64,000 bases of DNA, taken from assembly GCF_947501405.1 (NCBI RefSeq), contig NZ_CANMVK010000001.1, positions 1,674,001-1,738,000 of the forward strand. The letters run 5' to 3'. Below the pieces are notes generated by a model, which did not search any database, was not told the DNA's origin, and saw only the letters and a program-made list of their open reading frames with translations. The DNA is from an uncultured Hoeflea sp. Its GTDB lineage: Bacteria > Pseudomonadota > Alphaproteobacteria > Rhizobiales > Rhizobiaceae. Of this stretch, positions 26,378 to 36,816 are shown in pieces; the first letter of the stretch is position 1; each line of letters starts with the position of its first letter. The position numbers and the translations under genes are program-made.

Positions 26378-27852
26378 CAGCGTTTGGGTTCGAACCGGCC
26401 GGCGGCCTGTTCGATGACGTGGGCGGCTTTAAACAGGGTTTCCTCGTCAAAAGGACGGCCGATCAGTTGCAGCCCGAGCGGCAGGCCCTTGGGGTCGAGA
26501 CCGGCGGGCACTGCGATGCCCGGCAGCCCGGCCATGTTGACCGTGACGGTGAAAACGTCCTGCAGGTACATCTTGACCGGATCGCTCGCCAGGCTCTCAT
26601 CGCCCACCGCGAAGGCCGAGGATGGCGTGGCCGGGGTCAGGATCGCATCGACACCGGCGTTGAAGGCAAGTTCGAAATCGCGCTTGATCAGGGTGCGCAC
26701 CTTCTGGGCGCGCAGGTAATAGGCGTCGTAATAGCCGGCAGAGAGCACATAGGTGCCGATCATGATGCGGCGCTTGACCTCGGCGCCGAATCCGGCGGCG
26801 CGGGTCTGCTCGTACATGTCGGCGATGTCCTTGCCGGGCACGCGCAAGCCGTAGCGTACGCCGTCGTAGCGTGCCAGGTTCGACGAGGCTTCGGCCGGTG
26901 CGACAATGTAATAGGCGGGAAGCGCATATTTGGTGTGCGGCAGTTCGATGTCGACCACTTCCGCTCCGGCATCCTTCAGCCAGGCGATGCCCTGCTGCCA
27001 CAGCGTCTCGATCTCTTGCGCCATGCCCTCCATACGGTATTCCCGCGGGATGCCGATCTTGAGCCCCTTGACGGACCCGCCGAGCACTGCCTCGTAGTCG
27101 GGCACGGGACGATCAACCGATGTGGTGTCTTTGTCATCGACTGAAGCCATGGATTTCAAAAGGATAGCCGCATCGCGCACGTCGCGTGCGATCGGGCCAG
27201 CCTGATCAAGCGAGGAGGCGAATGCGACAATGCCCCAGCGCGAGCAGCGGCCATAGGTGGGCTTGATGCCGACAGTGCCGGTGAGTGCCGCCGGCTGACG
27301 AATCGAACCACCGGTGTCGGTGGCGGTAGCGCCCGCGCACAGCATCGCAGCGACTGCGGCCGCAGAACCGCCCGAAGAGCCGCCGGGCACCAGATTGGCG
27401 TTTGAGCCTTCATTGCGCCAAGGGTTGATCGCCGGGCCGTAATAAGAGGTCTCGTTGGACGAGCCCATGGCGAACTCGTCCATGTTGAGTTTGCCGAGCA
27501 TCACTGCGCCATCGGCCCACAGGTTGGAGGTAACAGTGGATTCGTAGCGCGGCTTGAAGCCATCGAGGACATGCGAGCAGGCCTGGGTGTGCTCGCCCTC
27601 GGTGCCGAACAGATCCTTGATGCCCAGCGGAATGCCTTCAAGCGCCCCGGCTTCGCCTTTGGCGCGACGCGCGTCCGACGCCTTTGCCATGTCGCGGGCC
27701 TTGTCGCCGGTAACGCTGACATAGGCATTGATCGACGGATTGGCGGCCTCGATTGCCGCAAGGTAGGCGTCGGTCAGATCGACGCTCGAAAGCGCACCCC
27801 TGCTCATTTCTTCGCGCGCTTGGGCAATGGTCAGGCGGATCAGGTCACTCAT
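26371..27852 (-). CDS. gatA: Aspartyl/glutamyl-tRNA(Asn/Gln) amidotransferase subunit A
   Basis: GatA hydrolyses glutamine and feeds ammonia to GatB for tRNA-dependent Gln and Asn synthesis. 493 residues. The amidase-signature Ser-cisSer-Lys triad is visible: Lys in [13 protein letters not shown] (about 78), [13 protein letters not shown] (about 150-162) and [11 protein letters not shown] (about 176-180). The C-terminus is FEPKRWW. The ATG at 27852 overlaps the stop of the upstream GNAT gene in ATGA, and its own stop overlaps the next GNAT. A 108-bp piece of its 3' part is duplicated at 23482. Confidence 0.97.
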   Translation of the reverse strand: MSDLIRLTIAQAREEMSRGALSSVDLTDAYLAAIEAANPSINAYVSVTGDKARDMAKASDARRAKGEAGALEGIPLGIKDLFGTEGEHTQACSHVLDGFKPRYESTVTSNLWADGAVMLGKLNMDEFAMGSSNETSYYGPAINPWRNEGSNANLVPGGSSGGSAAAVAAMLCAGATATDTGGSIRQPAALTGTVGIKPTYGRCSRWGIVAFASSLDQAGPIARDVRDAAILLKSMASVDDKDTTSVDRPVPDYEAVLGGSVKGLKIGIPREYRMEGMAQEIETLWQQGIAWLKDAGAEVVDIELPHTKYALPAYYIVAPAEASSNLARYDGVRYGLRVPGKDIADMYEQTRAAGFGAEVKRRIMIGTYVLSAGYYDAYYLRAQKVRTLIKRDFELAFNAGVDAILTPATPSSAFAVGDESLASDPVKMYLQDVFTVTVNMAGLPGIAVPAGLDPKGLPLGLQLIGRPFDEETLFKAAHVIEQAAGRFEPKRWW

Positions 27853-28331
27853 GCGGACAACTTCTTTTCAAAGAACCGGGAATAGCCGGAATCGGGATAA
27901 TTGAGCACGGCGCCACATTCGGTGAAGCCATGATTTTGATAAAGCCGGATGGCCGCGGCGAGCCCCTCGCCGGCGCCGGTTTCGAGCACCAGCCGCCTGA
28001 TTCCGAGCTCCCTGGCGCGGGCTTCAATCGCAGCAAGCAGCGCGGAACCCACGCGCTGGCCGCGCACGGCGGGGTCGGTGTACATGCGTTTGATCTCGCC
28101 CAGATGCAGACCGCCAAACTGGCCGATGTCCTTGATGGCGCCGATGCCGACCGCCTTGCCATCGGCGTTGCGGGCCACAAACACCGTGGTGTCGTCGGCG
28201 CCCATCTGCTCCAGATCGAGACCGAAATTGAATTCGGGCGGAGCAAGCGGCGTCAAATGCGCATCGAGCGCCTCGATCAGCCCCTTGACCTCTTCCTGAA
28301 ACGGCGTCTCCACCGCGATCGACACAGCCAT
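27849..28331 (-). CDS. GNAT N-acetyltransferase between gatC and gatA
   Basis: 160 residues. A GNAT domain with [34 protein letters not shown] (R-x-x-R-V-G loop) and a late [20 protein letters not shown] segment, resembling the small PA4866-like or bacterial amino-group acetyltransferases. Its start lies 5 bp after the gatC stop and its stop overlaps the gatA start (ATGA), so it is locked into the gatCA operon. Its acceptor is unknown. Confidence 0.9.
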   Translation of the reverse strand: MAVSIAVETPFQEEVKGLIEALDAHLTPLAPPEFNFGLDLEQMGADDTTVFVARNADGKAVGIGAIKDIGQFGGLHLGEIKRMYTDPAVRGQRVGSALLAAIEARARELGIRRLVLETGAGEGLAAAIRLYQNHGFTECGAVLNYPDSGYSRFFEKKLSA

Positions 28332-28336
28332 GACGC

Positions 28337-28624
28337 TTACTCGACCACCTTTGGAACCAGGAAAAAATGATCGGTGGTCTCGGGCGCGTTGGCGACAATG
28401 TCTTCGGCCTTGGAGCCGTCGGTGACGACGTCCTCGCGCTTTTTCATCGCCATCGGCATGACCGAGGTCATCGGCTCGACGCCCTCGACATCGACTTCAG
28501 AGAGCTGCTCGACAAAGCCCAAAATCGCATTGAGTTCGCCCTCCATGCGCCGGGCGTCGTCCTCGGTGACGGCGATGCGCGCCAGATGGGCGACACGCTT
28601 GACGGTGGCAAGATCTACGGACAT
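28337..28624 (-). CDS. gatC: Aspartyl/glutamyl-tRNA(Asn/Gln) amidotransferase subunit C
   Basis: Small subunit that wraps around and stabilises GatA/GatB. 95 residues from the ATG at 28624. It begins [21 protein letters not shown]; the helical pair continues [22 protein letters not shown], and the extended C-terminus includes REDVVTDG and [10 protein letters not shown], as in other GatC. The reading frame is open to 28738 but the extra N-terminus is not family-like. First gene of gatC-GNAT-gatA-GNAT. Confidence 0.95.
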   Translation of the reverse strand: MSVDLATVKRVAHLARIAVTEDDARRMEGELNAILGFVEQLSEVDVEGVEPMTSVMPMAMKKREDVVTDGSKAEDIVANAPETTDHFFLVPKVVE

Positions 28625-28778
28625 CGGGTCCTCATTCAGGTCGGGTGGACGAATGGCCCCGCTATAGCGGCGGGACGCGGACCGCGCAACTGTGCACGGG
28701 GGTTTTGTGGGCCGGCCGTTCTCCAAGGCTTTGCCCACCCGCCGTGCCCACGGGTCAGACGCGGCGCGATGTTGCCGG

Positions 28779-29486
28779 CTAGACCTCGATGCTTCCGCCC
28801 GACTTCGGCACTGCTACAGTCGCGGCGTCTTCCTCCATGGCCTCGAGGAATCCGTCGGCGGTCTGCTCGATGATCGGGAACGAACCGTAGTGGCACGGCA
28901 GCACCTTGGAGAAGGAGAAAAACCTGCGGCAGGCAAGGGCTGCCACCGCGCCACCCATGGTGAAGCGGTCACCGATCGGCACGATGCCGATCTCGGGCCG
29001 GTGCAGTTCATTGATCAACGCCATGTCGGAAAAGATATCGGTGTCGCCCATGTGCAGCAGCGACGGCTCGTCCTCGAAATGCAGCATCAAGCCGTTGGCG
29101 TTGCCGAGCGAATGCGACACGCCATCTTCGGTGATGTGGGCAGAGGAGTGCAGCGCGTTGACGAAAGTTGCGGAAAAGCCGCCCAGCGAGATGGTTCCGC
29201 CGGTGTTGCCCGGCTCCAGCTTGTCGAGACCGTGATGGTGGCCCAGCCACATCGCCAGATCGTAATTGGCCAGCACCACGGCGCCGGTCTGCTTGGCGAT
29301 TTCGGCGGTGTCGCCGACATGATCGCCATGGCCGTGGGTGAGCAGAATATGGCTGACATCCTTGATCGCATCCTTGCGGTCATTGCCCTCAAATCCCGGG
29401 TTTCCGGTGAAGAACGGGTCGATCAGAACCGTTGCCTTAGCGGTTTCCAAACGAAAAGCCGAATGGCCGAGCCAGGTGATTTTCAT
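28779..29486 (-). CDS. UPF0173 metal-dependent hydrolase (metallo-beta-lactamase fold)
   Basis: 235 residues from the ATG at 29486 ([14 protein letters not shown]). It has the zinc-binding HxHxDH motif in [17 protein letters not shown] (about 50-60), [10 protein letters not shown] upstream of it, and later zinc-ligand segments [13 protein letters not shown] (Asp) and LPCHYGSFP (His). UPF0173 proteins are widespread hydrolases; the substrate is unproven. It is divergent from ruvX. Confidence 0.93.
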   Translation of the reverse strand: MKITWLGHSAFRLETAKATVLIDPFFTGNPGFEGNDRKDAIKDVSHILLTHGHGDHVGDTAEIAKQTGAVVLANYDLAMWLGHHHGLDKLEPGNTGGTISLGGFSATFVNALHSSAHITEDGVSHSLGNANGLMLHFEDEPSLLHMGDTDIFSDMALINELHRPEIGIVPIGDRFTMGGAVAALACRRFFSFSKVLPCHYGSFPIIEQTADGFLEAMEEDAATVAVPKSGGSIEV

Positions 29487-29585
29487 TGCGCATGCTCCCT
29501 CGCCTTTGCCGGGTTTGTTCGCTACACCCCGATTTTGCACAAACTAGCGCGGCCGGGGCAATGGCGCAAAGGCGGAGTGACCGAT

Positions 29586-30080
29586 ATGGCGGCAATTGAG
29601 ATCGATCAGCTTGCACAGGATTGGGAGCGAGGCAAAACAATCGCCGGACTTGATCTCGGCACCAAGACGATTGGATTGGCGGTGTCGGATTTGTCGCTGA
29701 AGCTGGCCTCGCCGCGGCCGGTGATCAAGCGCAGGAAATTCACCCTCGACGCCATCGATCTTCTGGCCCGGTTTGAGAAAGACAATGTCGCAGCGGCAAT
29801 CATCGGACTGCCGGTTAATATGGATGGCAGCGAAGGCCCCCGCGTCCAGGCAACGCGGGCGTTCGTGCGCAACATGGCGGAGAAAACCAGCCTGCCGTTT
29901 GTCTTTTGGGATGAGCGGCTGTCGACGGTGGCCGCCGAGCGGATGCTGATCGAAATGGATGTGTCGCGCAAGAAACGGGCCGAGCGGATCGATTCGGCGG
30001 CTGCCTGTTTCATCTTGCAGGGCGCGCTCGACCGCCTGGCGGGCCTGCGCGCGGGGTCAGGCGGCTCAGGACGCGCGTGA
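29586..30080 (+). CDS. ruvX: Putative pre-16S rRNA nuclease / Holliday junction resolvase (YqgF)
   Basis: RNase H-fold nuclease, 164 residues, implicated in 16S rRNA 5' maturation and proposed as a Holliday junction resolvase. The ATG at 29586 has GGAG eight bases upstream. Motifs: [17 protein letters not shown] (first catalytic Asp), [33 protein letters not shown] (Glu) and [16 protein letters not shown] (last Asp). Its 3' end overlaps the convergent gene at 30066-30419 by 15 bp. Confidence 0.95.
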   Translation: MAAIEIDQLAQDWERGKTIAGLDLGTKTIGLAVSDLSLKLASPRPVIKRRKFTLDAIDLLARFEKDNVAAAIIGLPVNMDGSEGPRVQATRAFVRNMAEKTSLPFVFWDERLSTVAAERMLIEMDVSRKKRAERIDSAAACFILQGALDRLAGLRAGSGGSGRA

Positions 30081-30419
30081 GAGCTCCGGCTCGGGTTCGC
30101 GGACGCTTTCGAGCGGAGCTTCGCCGGCTTCTGTGTCCCAGCCAAACGTGCGCTTGAATGCTGCCCAGATTTGCTTGCGGCGGCGCTTGAGCAGGATGAA
30201 CCCCAGAACCAGAACGGTGTCCACAATGATTGCCTTGAGCACCAGCGGCGGGATCGCCTCGGGCGCCATGCCAAGCAGATCACCATAGATCATGAAGACC
30301 AGATCATGCAGGTCCCGGCTCAGAATCCGGTAGCCGAAATTGATGTCGTAGTAAGACAGGCCATACCAGCCGCCCAGCAAGGTCAAAGGCGTAATCCAGA
30401 GAACAAGAAACAGCTTCAT
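30066..30419 (-). CDS. Small membrane protein (DUF6105-like)
   Basis: 117 residues with two predicted membrane helices: [28 protein letters not shown] at the N-terminus and [21 protein letters not shown] in the middle. A basic cytoplasmic patch ([15 protein letters not shown]) and an acidic tail follow. The N-terminal pattern matches a short rhizobial family I recall as DUF6105; function unknown. The gene upstream (30416-31012) ends in an ATGA overlap with its start, so the two form an operon. Confidence 0.75.
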   Translation of the reverse strand: MKLFLVLWITPLTLLGGWYGLSYYDINFGYRILSRDLHDLVFMIYGDLLGMAPEAIPPLVLKAIIVDTVLVLGFILLKRRRKQIWAAFKRTFGWDTEAGEAPLESVREPEPELSRAS

Positions 30420-31012
30420 GTGCGCTGCTCCCGCTGCGACAGCGATGCAAGCTGCGCGCTGAAAGCTGCATGGGTGGCAGCGTGATCGGCGATCACATCA
30501 TCAAGCAAAGAGTCCTGCTCCTCGTCCACCGGCGATTGCCGGTCGTCAGCGCCGGCCTGCCCGATGGCCAGCACCACCAGACCCAACCCGCCAAAGGCTG
30601 CAAGTTCGAGCACCATCAAAACCCCGGCATGGCCGCCGGCGAAACCGGTCAGCATGATGAGTGCACTGGCCGCGGCGACACAGACAGCCGCCCCCTCGGC
30701 CAGCGGCTGGGCGTCACGGCGTTCGGCTGCTTCACCAAGCACGCAGAACATCATTGCAAAGAGCGTCAGGCCCGCCGCAGCGAAATTCAGTCCGCCAACC
30801 AGTCCGAGAAGAATGCTCTGGGCGGTGGACGACAGCCCGATCGCGGTCATCGCGGCGATCATGGCTTCGACAAGGCCCGCGCTTTCGAACAGCGTCAGGC
30901 CGGCGAGCTTCACCCCTCCCTGCGGAGCATAGGTAACGACCAGCGCAAGGAGCGCCAGATACAGCACCCAGAACATCGTGATGACGGCAAAAAACAGGCG
31001 GCTGGGTCTCAT
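30416..31012 (-). CDS. Membrane protein of unknown function
   Basis: 198 residues with four to five hydrophobic segments (LFFAVITMFWVLYLALLALVV, AQSILLGLVGGLNFAAAGLTLFAMMFCVL, GAAVCVAAASALIMLTG, GVLMVLELAAFGGLGLVVLAIG). A hydrophilic, acidic C-terminal tail follows (DRQSPVDEEQDSLLDDV). No family recognised. Its stop overlaps the start of the next small membrane protein (30416-30419), suggesting a two-gene unit that works at the inner membrane. Confidence 0.75.
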   Translation of the reverse strand: MRPSRLFFAVITMFWVLYLALLALVVTYAPQGGVKLAGLTLFESAGLVEAMIAAMTAIGLSSTAQSILLGLVGGLNFAAAGLTLFAMMFCVLGEAAERRDAQPLAEGAAVCVAAASALIMLTGFAGGHAGVLMVLELAAFGGLGLVVLAIGQAGADDRQSPVDEEQDSLLDDVIADHAATHAAFSAQLASLSQREQRT

Positions 31013-31172
31013 TACGGGTCCGATAATTCACCAAGGGGCAGTCAACCGGCTTAGAGCATGGACGCCACACCCTGTGGGCGCAACGTAAACCATTTGTTAA
31101 GGTTAACGCCGCGCCATTGCATGCGCCCTCTCCTGCGCCTATGAGAGTGAAACCCTCCATCCGGCCTCCTCC

Positions 31173-32108
31173 ATGATCCCGATTTTTGAAAGCATTGTGC
31201 CGATTTTTCTCATCGTGCTGTTGGGCGTGGTGCTCAAACGCGCGCCGGTCATCGACCAGAGCGTCTGGCCCGGACTGGAGACCATCGGCTACTACGTGCT
31301 GTTTCCCGCACTTTTGTTCCTCACCCTGGCGCGGGCGGATTTCGCCGGGCTGGAACTCGGCACGGTGGCCATCGTTTCGCTGATCGCGGTTGCGGTGATG
31401 ACTGTGCTGTTGCTGGCGATCTACCCGCTCACCCGGCTGCGCGGCTGGAGCGACGCCAGCTACACCTCGGTGTTTCAGACCGCATCGCGCTGGAACGCTT
31501 TCATCGCGCTGGCGATCGCCGAGAAGATTTCCGGCCCCGAGGGTCTGGCGCTCGTTGCCCTGGTGATGGCGGTGATTATTATTCCGCTCAACCTGATCAA
31601 TGTGGCAATGCTGGTCTGGTTCGGGACCGGCGCGCGCAGCGTCTCGTCGCTGGCCAAGAGGATCATCGGCAATCCGCTGATTTTGGGTTGCATCGGCGGC
31701 ATCGCTGTCAACGTGGCGCCGTTCGGGATCTACCAGCCAGTCGAACAGGCCGTTGATCTCATTGCCCGGTCCTCGTTGGGGCTGGGGCTTGTGATGGTCG
31801 GCGCAGGGTTGAAAATCAGCGATGCGCTCAGACCGGGCCCGGCGGTGATCCTGCCCACGGCGCTCAAGCTGATCGCCTTTCCGGTCATTATGGTGGGGCT
31901 GGCGCTGGGCTTCGGACTGAGCGGTGAAACCGTGACCATTCTGGCGCTGTGCGCGGCGGTGCCAACGGCCATGAACGGCTATCTGCTGGCGCGGCAAATG
32001 GGTGGAGATGCACCGCTTTATGCGGCTGTCGCCACCTTGCAGACGGTGTTTTCGTTTCTCACCATTCCAGCAGTGCTGTGGGTTTCCGCTCAGCTTGCCG
32101 GCGGATAG
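31173..32108 (+). CDS. AEC-family transporter (auxin efflux carrier fold)
   Basis: 311 residues with about ten membrane helices throughout. It begins IPIFESIVPIFLIVLLGVVLKR; middle segments include GVVLKRAPVIDQSVWPGLETIGYYVLFPALLFLTL and FQTASRWNAFIALAIAEKI. Two five-helix halves are typical of AEC carriers, which export or import small carboxylates or amino acids. Substrate unknown. Its 3' end overlaps the convergent acyl-CoA dehydrogenase gene by 19 bp. Confidence 0.92.
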   Translation: MIPIFESIVPIFLIVLLGVVLKRAPVIDQSVWPGLETIGYYVLFPALLFLTLARADFAGLELGTVAIVSLIAVAVMTVLLLAIYPLTRLRGWSDASYTSVFQTASRWNAFIALAIAEKISGPEGLALVALVMAVIIIPLNLINVAMLVWFGTGARSVSSLAKRIIGNPLILGCIGGIAVNVAPFGIYQPVEQAVDLIARSSLGLGLVMVGAGLKISDALRPGPAVILPTALKLIAFPVIMVGLALGFGLSGETVTILALCAAVPTAMNGYLLARQMGGDAPLYAAVATLQTVFSFLTIPAVLWVSAQLAGG

Positions 32109-33766
32109 AGCATGTCGATGATCTGGCGGGCGTCGAACCGGGCATCGAGCATGCCGTAAGTGGCGCGCCAGGCGCCTCCCAGCCTGGTTTCGACGAAGGC
32201 TTCGGCGACATGACCGGCGCCGAGCCGGGTGAGTTCCGCCGCCGCAGAAGCCAGCGCCAGTTGCTCCGTCAGCAGCCGCCCTGCCCCTTCATCGCGCTCG
32301 GCCACGGCCATGCAGGCCCGCAATACATCGACGGTGCGCGGCCCCGCAGCGCCCAGATCGGCATTGATGCTTTCGAGCGCCACGTCGCAAAGCTCCTTGC
32401 CACGGGTCAAAACCCTGAGCACATCGAGCGCCATGACATTGCCCGATCCTTCCCAGATGGCGTTGACCGGGGCCTCCCGGTAGTGACGGGCAATGGCGCG
32501 ATCCTCGACATAGCCGTTGCCGCCCATGCATTCCATGATCTCGTAGATCACCGACGGGGCAATCTTGCAGACCCAGTATTTGACCACCGGCGTCATAAGC
32601 CGGGCGATCGCCGCTTCGGCCGCGTTGTCGCGGGCATTGTCAAAGGCGCGGGCGAGCCGCAGCGACAGCGCGGTGGCGGCCGCCACATCGAGCGCCAGAT
32701 CTGCCAACACCCGGATCATCAGCGGCTGGTCGATCAGCAATTGCCCGAACACCCGGCGGTGGCGGCAATGGTGCACGGCCTCGGCGAGGCTGGCGCGCAT
32801 GATGCCAGCCGAAGCCAGCGCGCAATCAAGCCGCGTCAACGTCACCATGTCCAAAATTGTGCGGATGCCCTCGCCTTCGCCGCCGAGCAGAAAGCCATAG
32901 GTGTCGGAAAACTCCACTTCGGAGGAGGCGTTGGAGCGGTTGCCGAGCTTGTCCTTGAGCCGCTGCAGCCGCAAACCGTTCAGCGTGCCGTCCTCAAGGA
33001 TGCGGGGCACGAGAAAACAGCTCAAATCCGCACCGGAACGCTGATCCGCGCTATTGCCGGCGCCGGTTTGCGCCAGCATCACGAAGGCGTCCGACATCGG
33101 CGCCGACATGAACCATTTGTGGCCTGACAGGCTGTAGACCCCCTCGCCCGCCTTGACGGCGACGCTTTCATTGGCCCGTACATCGGTGCCGCCCTGCTTT
33201 TCGGTCATGCCCATGCCGATGGTGACGCCGGATTTCTGCATCGCCGGGCGATGGCTTGAATCATAGCGGCGCGAAACCACCTGCGGCGCCCAGCTCTTCT
33301 CGATTCGCGGTGAGGCCATGATGGCGGCAATGGACGCGCTCGTCATGGTCAGCGGGCACAGATGGCCGCATTCGAGGCCCGCGGTGAGGTAAAAGCGGAT
33401 GGCGCGGGCCTGATGGGCGATGCCCTTCTCCTCGCGGCGGCCTTCCCAGACCGAGCCCTGCAATCCGATCGACACCGACCGGCGCATCAGCGCGTGCCAA
33501 CTGGGGTGGAACTCCACCTGGTCGATGCGGTTGCCGCTGGCGTCGTGGGTTCTCAACTCCGGGATGGCGCGGTTGGCGATGCGGGCCAGATCCTGAGCCT
33601 CGGCGGAGGCAGTGAACTTGCCGATGGTCTCGAAATCATCTCGCAAGGACCGCGGCAAATCGGCGGCGATGTCTTTCAGCAGCGGATCGGACCGGAACGC
33701 ATTGTGTCCCGCGAAAGCCGGGCTTTGATTGATGGCCTGATGGCCGGTGGTGTGGGTCGGGCTCAT
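32090..33766 (-). CDS. aidB: AidB-like acyl-CoA dehydrogenase
   Basis: FAD flavoprotein of the acyl-CoA dehydrogenase superfamily, 558 residues, the AidB branch (adaptive response to alkylation in E. coli; DNA-binding). AidB hallmarks: an extended N-terminus (NQSPAFAGHNAFRSDPLL), HPSWHALMRRS, GMGMTEKQGGTDVRANES (FAD loop), LSGHKWFMSAPMSDAFVMLAQ, RLDCALASAGIMRASLAEA and MECMGGNGYVEDRAIARHYREAPVNAIWEGSGNVM. The ATG at 33766 is used; the frame runs to 33802. Whether it acts on DNA damage or on acyl-CoA is not settled by sequence. It is divergent from pyrB. Confidence 0.9.
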   Translation of the reverse strand: MSPTHTTGHQAINQSPAFAGHNAFRSDPLLKDIAADLPRSLRDDFETIGKFTASAEAQDLARIANRAIPELRTHDASGNRIDQVEFHPSWHALMRRSVSIGLQGSVWEGRREEKGIAHQARAIRFYLTAGLECGHLCPLTMTSASIAAIMASPRIEKSWAPQVVSRRYDSSHRPAMQKSGVTIGMGMTEKQGGTDVRANESVAVKAGEGVYSLSGHKWFMSAPMSDAFVMLAQTGAGNSADQRSGADLSCFLVPRILEDGTLNGLRLQRLKDKLGNRSNASSEVEFSDTYGFLLGGEGEGIRTILDMVTLTRLDCALASAGIMRASLAEAVHHCRHRRVFGQLLIDQPLMIRVLADLALDVAAATALSLRLARAFDNARDNAAEAAIARLMTPVVKYWVCKIAPSVIYEIMECMGGNGYVEDRAIARHYREAPVNAIWEGSGNVMALDVLRVLTRGKELCDVALESINADLGAAGPRTVDVLRACMAVAERDEGAGRLLTEQLALASAAAELTRLGAGHVAEAFVETRLGGAWRATYGMLDARFDARQIIDMLYPPAS

Positions 33767-33834
33767 GGCATCTCGCTTACAGGGATTCGCACGCCTTTGC
33801 ATGGGGACATCGCCGATTTCACAAGTTGCGAAGC

Positions 33835-33863
33835 TTGCCCCTTCAAGCGAACCTTTCTATGAA
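33835..33863 (+). promoter_or_regulatory. Candidate sigma-70 promoter of pyrB
   Basis: TTGCCC (33835-33840) and TATGAA (33858-33863) stand 17 bp apart, upstream of the pyrB ATG at 33894. The positions fit a housekeeping promoter; four of six bases match in each box. Confidence 0.45.
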
Positions 33864-33893
33864 CGCGGGACAATGTAGATTACAGGATGTCCG

Positions 33894-34826
33894 ATGTCAT
33901 TTCCGCACCGCCACCTGCTCGGCATCAAGGGTCTTTCGGAGCCGGACATCCACTATCTGCTCGATCAGGCCGATGCGGCGGTGAAAATCTCGCGGCAGCG
34001 TGAGAAAAAGACCACGACCTTGCGCGGTCTCACCCAGATCAATCTGTTTTTTGAAAGTTCGACCCGGACGCAGGCCTCCTTTGAACTGGCCGGCAAACGG
34101 TTGGGCGCCGACGTGATGAACATGTCGGTGGCCAATTCCAGCGTGAAGAAGGGCGAAACGCTGGTCGACACGGCAATGACGCTCAACGCCATGCGCCCCG
34201 ACGTGCTCGTCGTACGGCATTCTTCGGCTGGCGCGGTGGCGCTTCTGGCCCAGAAGGTCGGCTGCCCGGTGATCAATGCCGGTGACGGCGCTCACGAACA
34301 CCCCACCCAGGCGTTGCTCGATGCGCTCACCATCCGCCGTGCCAAGGGCAAGGTCGGCCGGCTGATCGTGGTCATTTGCGGCGATGTTTTGCATTCGCGG
34401 GTGGCGCGGTCCAACATCCTGCTGCTCAACGCGCTGGGTGCGCGGGTGCGGGTGGTGGCGCCATCGACACTTCTGCCGGCGGGCATCGCTGACATGGGCG
34501 TGGAAGTGTTTCAACGCATGGAGGATGGGCTCAAGGACGCCGATGTGGTGATGATGCTCAGGCTGCAGCGCGAGCGGATGGCCGGTTCATTTGCGCCCTC
34601 GGTGCGTGAGTATTTCCGCTATTTCGGCCTCGACGCCGACAAGCTCCGGCACGCGCGCGACGACGCGCTGGTGATGCATCCGGGTCCGATGAACCGGGGC
34701 GTCGAGATCGCTTCCGACATTGCCGACGGGCCGCAAAGCGTCATCGAGCAGCAGGTGGAAATGGGCGTGGCGGTGCGCATGGCGGTGATGGAAACGCTGA
34801 TGCTCGAAGGGGAGTTGGCGCGATGA
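33894..34826 (+). CDS. pyrB: Aspartate carbamoyltransferase catalytic subunit
   Basis: Condenses carbamoyl phosphate and aspartate, the committed step of pyrimidine synthesis. 310 residues. Carbamoyl-phosphate motif [20 protein letters not shown] (about 47-66, with STRT), then [33 protein letters not shown] and the C-terminal [15 protein letters not shown] precedes the ATG. Its stop overlaps the start of the dihydroorotase-like gene (ATGA), so the two proteins are translationally coupled, as for PyrB-PyrC' complexes. Confidence 0.97.
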   Translation: MSFPHRHLLGIKGLSEPDIHYLLDQADAAVKISRQREKKTTTLRGLTQINLFFESSTRTQASFELAGKRLGADVMNMSVANSSVKKGETLVDTAMTLNAMRPDVLVVRHSSAGAVALLAQKVGCPVINAGDGAHEHPTQALLDALTIRRAKGKVGRLIVVICGDVLHSRVARSNILLLNALGARVRVVAPSTLLPAGIADMGVEVFQRMEDGLKDADVVMMLRLQRERMAGSFAPSVREYFRYFGLDADKLRHARDDALVMHPGPMNRGVEIASDIADGPQSVIEQQVEMGVAVRMAVMETLMLEGELAR

Positions 34827-36109
34827 AGCCGCGGGTACTGGGCAATGTGCGGATCATCGATCCCTCCACGGGAATGGACGAGACCGGCGACATCGTCATT
34901 ATCGACGGCAAGGTAGCAGCCATCGGCGCGTCGGCCGCTCAACTGGAAAGATCCGCCCAGCGCCAAGTCGAGGATTGTTCCGGATTGATCGCGATTCCGG
35001 GTCTGGTCGATGCCTGCGTGCACATTGGCGAACCGGGCGCGGAACACCGCGAGACCATCGCGTCCGCTAGCCGTGCCGCCGCCAAGGGCGGCGTGACCTC
35101 GATTATCATGATGCCTGACACCAGCCCGGTGATCGACGATGTGGCGCTGGTTGACTTCGTGCAGCGGCTGGCGCGGGACGAAGCCATTGTCAATGTTCAT
35201 CCCGCCGCAGCACTGACCAAGGGGCTCAAGGGCGAGGAGATGACTGAATTCGGGCTGCTCCTGGAGGCTGGCGCGGTGTGCCTGAGCAATGGCCGCCACA
35301 CGGTCGCCAACCCGGCGGTGATGCGCCGCGCGATGACCTATGCGCGCGATTTCGGCGCGGTGGTGTCGGTGGCCACGCAGGATCCGCATCTTGGCGCGAC
35401 AGGCGTTATGAATGAGGGCCTGTTTGCAAGCTGGCTCGGCCTGCCGGGCATTCCCCGCGAAGCCGAAATCATTCCGCTTGAGCGCGATCTGCGGCTCGCA
35501 GCACTGACCCGCGCGCGCTACCACGCCATGGCGATCTCGGTTCCCGAAAGCGCCGACGCCATCCGCGCCGCCAAGGCCCGCGGTCTGGCGGTGACGGCAG
35601 GCGTGTCGGTCAATCATCTGACCTTGAATGAAACCGATATCGGCGAATACCGCACCTTCTTCCGGCTTTCACCGCCGCTGCGCGGCGAGGATGACCGCCG
35701 CGCCATGGTCGCAGCTCTTGCCGACGGCGCCATCGATATCATCGTCTCTGCCCACGACCCGCAGGACGTCGACACCAAGCGCCTGCCCTTTGCCGATGCC
35801 GAAAACGGCGCAATCGGGCTGGAAACGCTGCTGTCGGCGGCATTGAGGCTGTATCATTCGGGCGACGTACCGCTGATGCGGCTGATCGAGGCCCTGTCAA
35901 CGCGGCCGGCCGAGATTCTCGGGCTGGAGGCCGGATCGCTCAAGGTTGGTGCGCGCGCTGACATCGCGCTGATCGACCCCGAACACCCCTGGGTCTTGTC
36001 GAAGGACGACATCGTTTCCAGGTCCAAGAACAGCGCGTTTGAGGATGCACGGTTTACGGGCAAAGTGTTGCAAACCCTGGTTGCGGGTGTCACTGTTTAT
36101 CGCGCATGA
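34823..36109 (+). CDS. Dihydroorotase-like protein PyrC' (probably non-catalytic)
   Basis: 428 residues of the amidohydrolase fold, homologous to class I dihydroorotase. The metal site is broken. Where active enzymes have DxHxHxR, this one reads [14 protein letters not shown]: the first His is Cys and the Arg is Gly. The later metal positions are also altered ([10 protein letters not shown], and SAHDPQD instead of DHAP). The rest of the fold is intact ([48 protein letters not shown]). Such proteins are known as structural partners of aspartate carbamoyltransferase (Pseudomonas PyrC'). The ATGA overlap with pyrB agrees. The catalytic dihydroorotase must lie elsewhere. Confidence 0.9.
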   Translation: MKPRVLGNVRIIDPSTGMDETGDIVIIDGKVAAIGASAAQLERSAQRQVEDCSGLIAIPGLVDACVHIGEPGAEHRETIASASRAAAKGGVTSIIMMPDTSPVIDDVALVDFVQRLARDEAIVNVHPAAALTKGLKGEEMTEFGLLLEAGAVCLSNGRHTVANPAVMRRAMTYARDFGAVVSVATQDPHLGATGVMNEGLFASWLGLPGIPREAEIIPLERDLRLAALTRARYHAMAISVPESADAIRAAKARGLAVTAGVSVNHLTLNETDIGEYRTFFRLSPPLRGEDDRRAMVAALADGAIDIIVSAHDPQDVDTKRLPFADAENGAIGLETLLSAALRLYHSGDVPLMRLIEALSTRPAEILGLEAGSLKVGARADIALIDPEHPWVLSKDDIVSRSKNSAFEDARFTGKVLQTLVAGVTVYRA

Positions 36110-36198
36110 AGGCTGCACCCAGCGCCTGACCCATGCGCAACCGGTCCTCAGAGCGCGGCTGAATTCCGCAGCGCAACTGACAAAAGGAGACCCGCGTC

Positions 36199-36816
36199 GT
36201 GCCTGAACTGATCAGTTGGTCCCTGTCCACCCAGGCGATGCTGGGCGCATTGCTGTTTGGCTATCTTTGCGGGTCGGTTCCCTTTGGGCTGATCCTCACG
36301 CGCATGGCCGGCCTGGGCGACGTGCGCAACATCGGATCGGGCAATATCGGCGCCACGAATGTGCTGCGCACCGGCAACAAGAAGCTGGCCGCGGCCACGC
36401 TTTTGGCCGATGCGCTCAAGGGCACGGTGGCGGTGATCGCCGCGCGCGAATTTGCAGGACTTGAAGCGGCGCTGATTTCCGGGCTGGGGGCATTTCTGGG
36501 GCATCTCTATCCCGTCTGGCTGAAATTCAAGGGTGGCAAGGGCGTCGCCACCTATCTGGGTGTGCTGCTGGGGCTTGCGCCGCTGATCGTGCTGGTGTTC
36601 GCCGCAATCTGGCTCGGCATGGCGAAACTGTTCCGCTACTCCTCACTGGCCGCGCTGGCGGCTGCGGTTGCGACGCCGGTAGCACTTTATCTCTCTGGCC
36701 GCCCCGGCGTGGCGTCGCTGTTCGTGGTTATGTCAGCCATCACCATTCTCAAGCACCACGAAAACATCCGCCGCCTGCTGGCGGGCACCGAAAGCCGCAT
36801 CGGGGACAAGGGCTGA
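36199..36816 (+). CDS. plsY: Acyl-phosphate glycerol-3-phosphate acyltransferase
   Basis: Inner-membrane enzyme that moves acyl groups from acyl phosphate to glycerol-3-phosphate, the first step of phospholipid synthesis. 205 residues with about five membrane helices. Conserved PlsY motifs: [24 protein letters not shown] (about 48-59), [23 protein letters not shown], and [14 protein letters not shown] at the end. It uses a GTG start (36199) with AAGGAG about 12 bases before it. Its stop shares one base with the dprA start. Confidence 0.96.
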   Translation: MPELISWSLSTQAMLGALLFGYLCGSVPFGLILTRMAGLGDVRNIGSGNIGATNVLRTGNKKLAAATLLADALKGTVAVIAAREFAGLEAALISGLGAFLGHLYPVWLKFKGGKGVATYLGVLLGLAPLIVLVFAAIWLGMAKLFRYSSLAALAAAVATPVALYLSGRPGVASLFVVMSAITILKHHENIRRLLAGTESRIGDKG

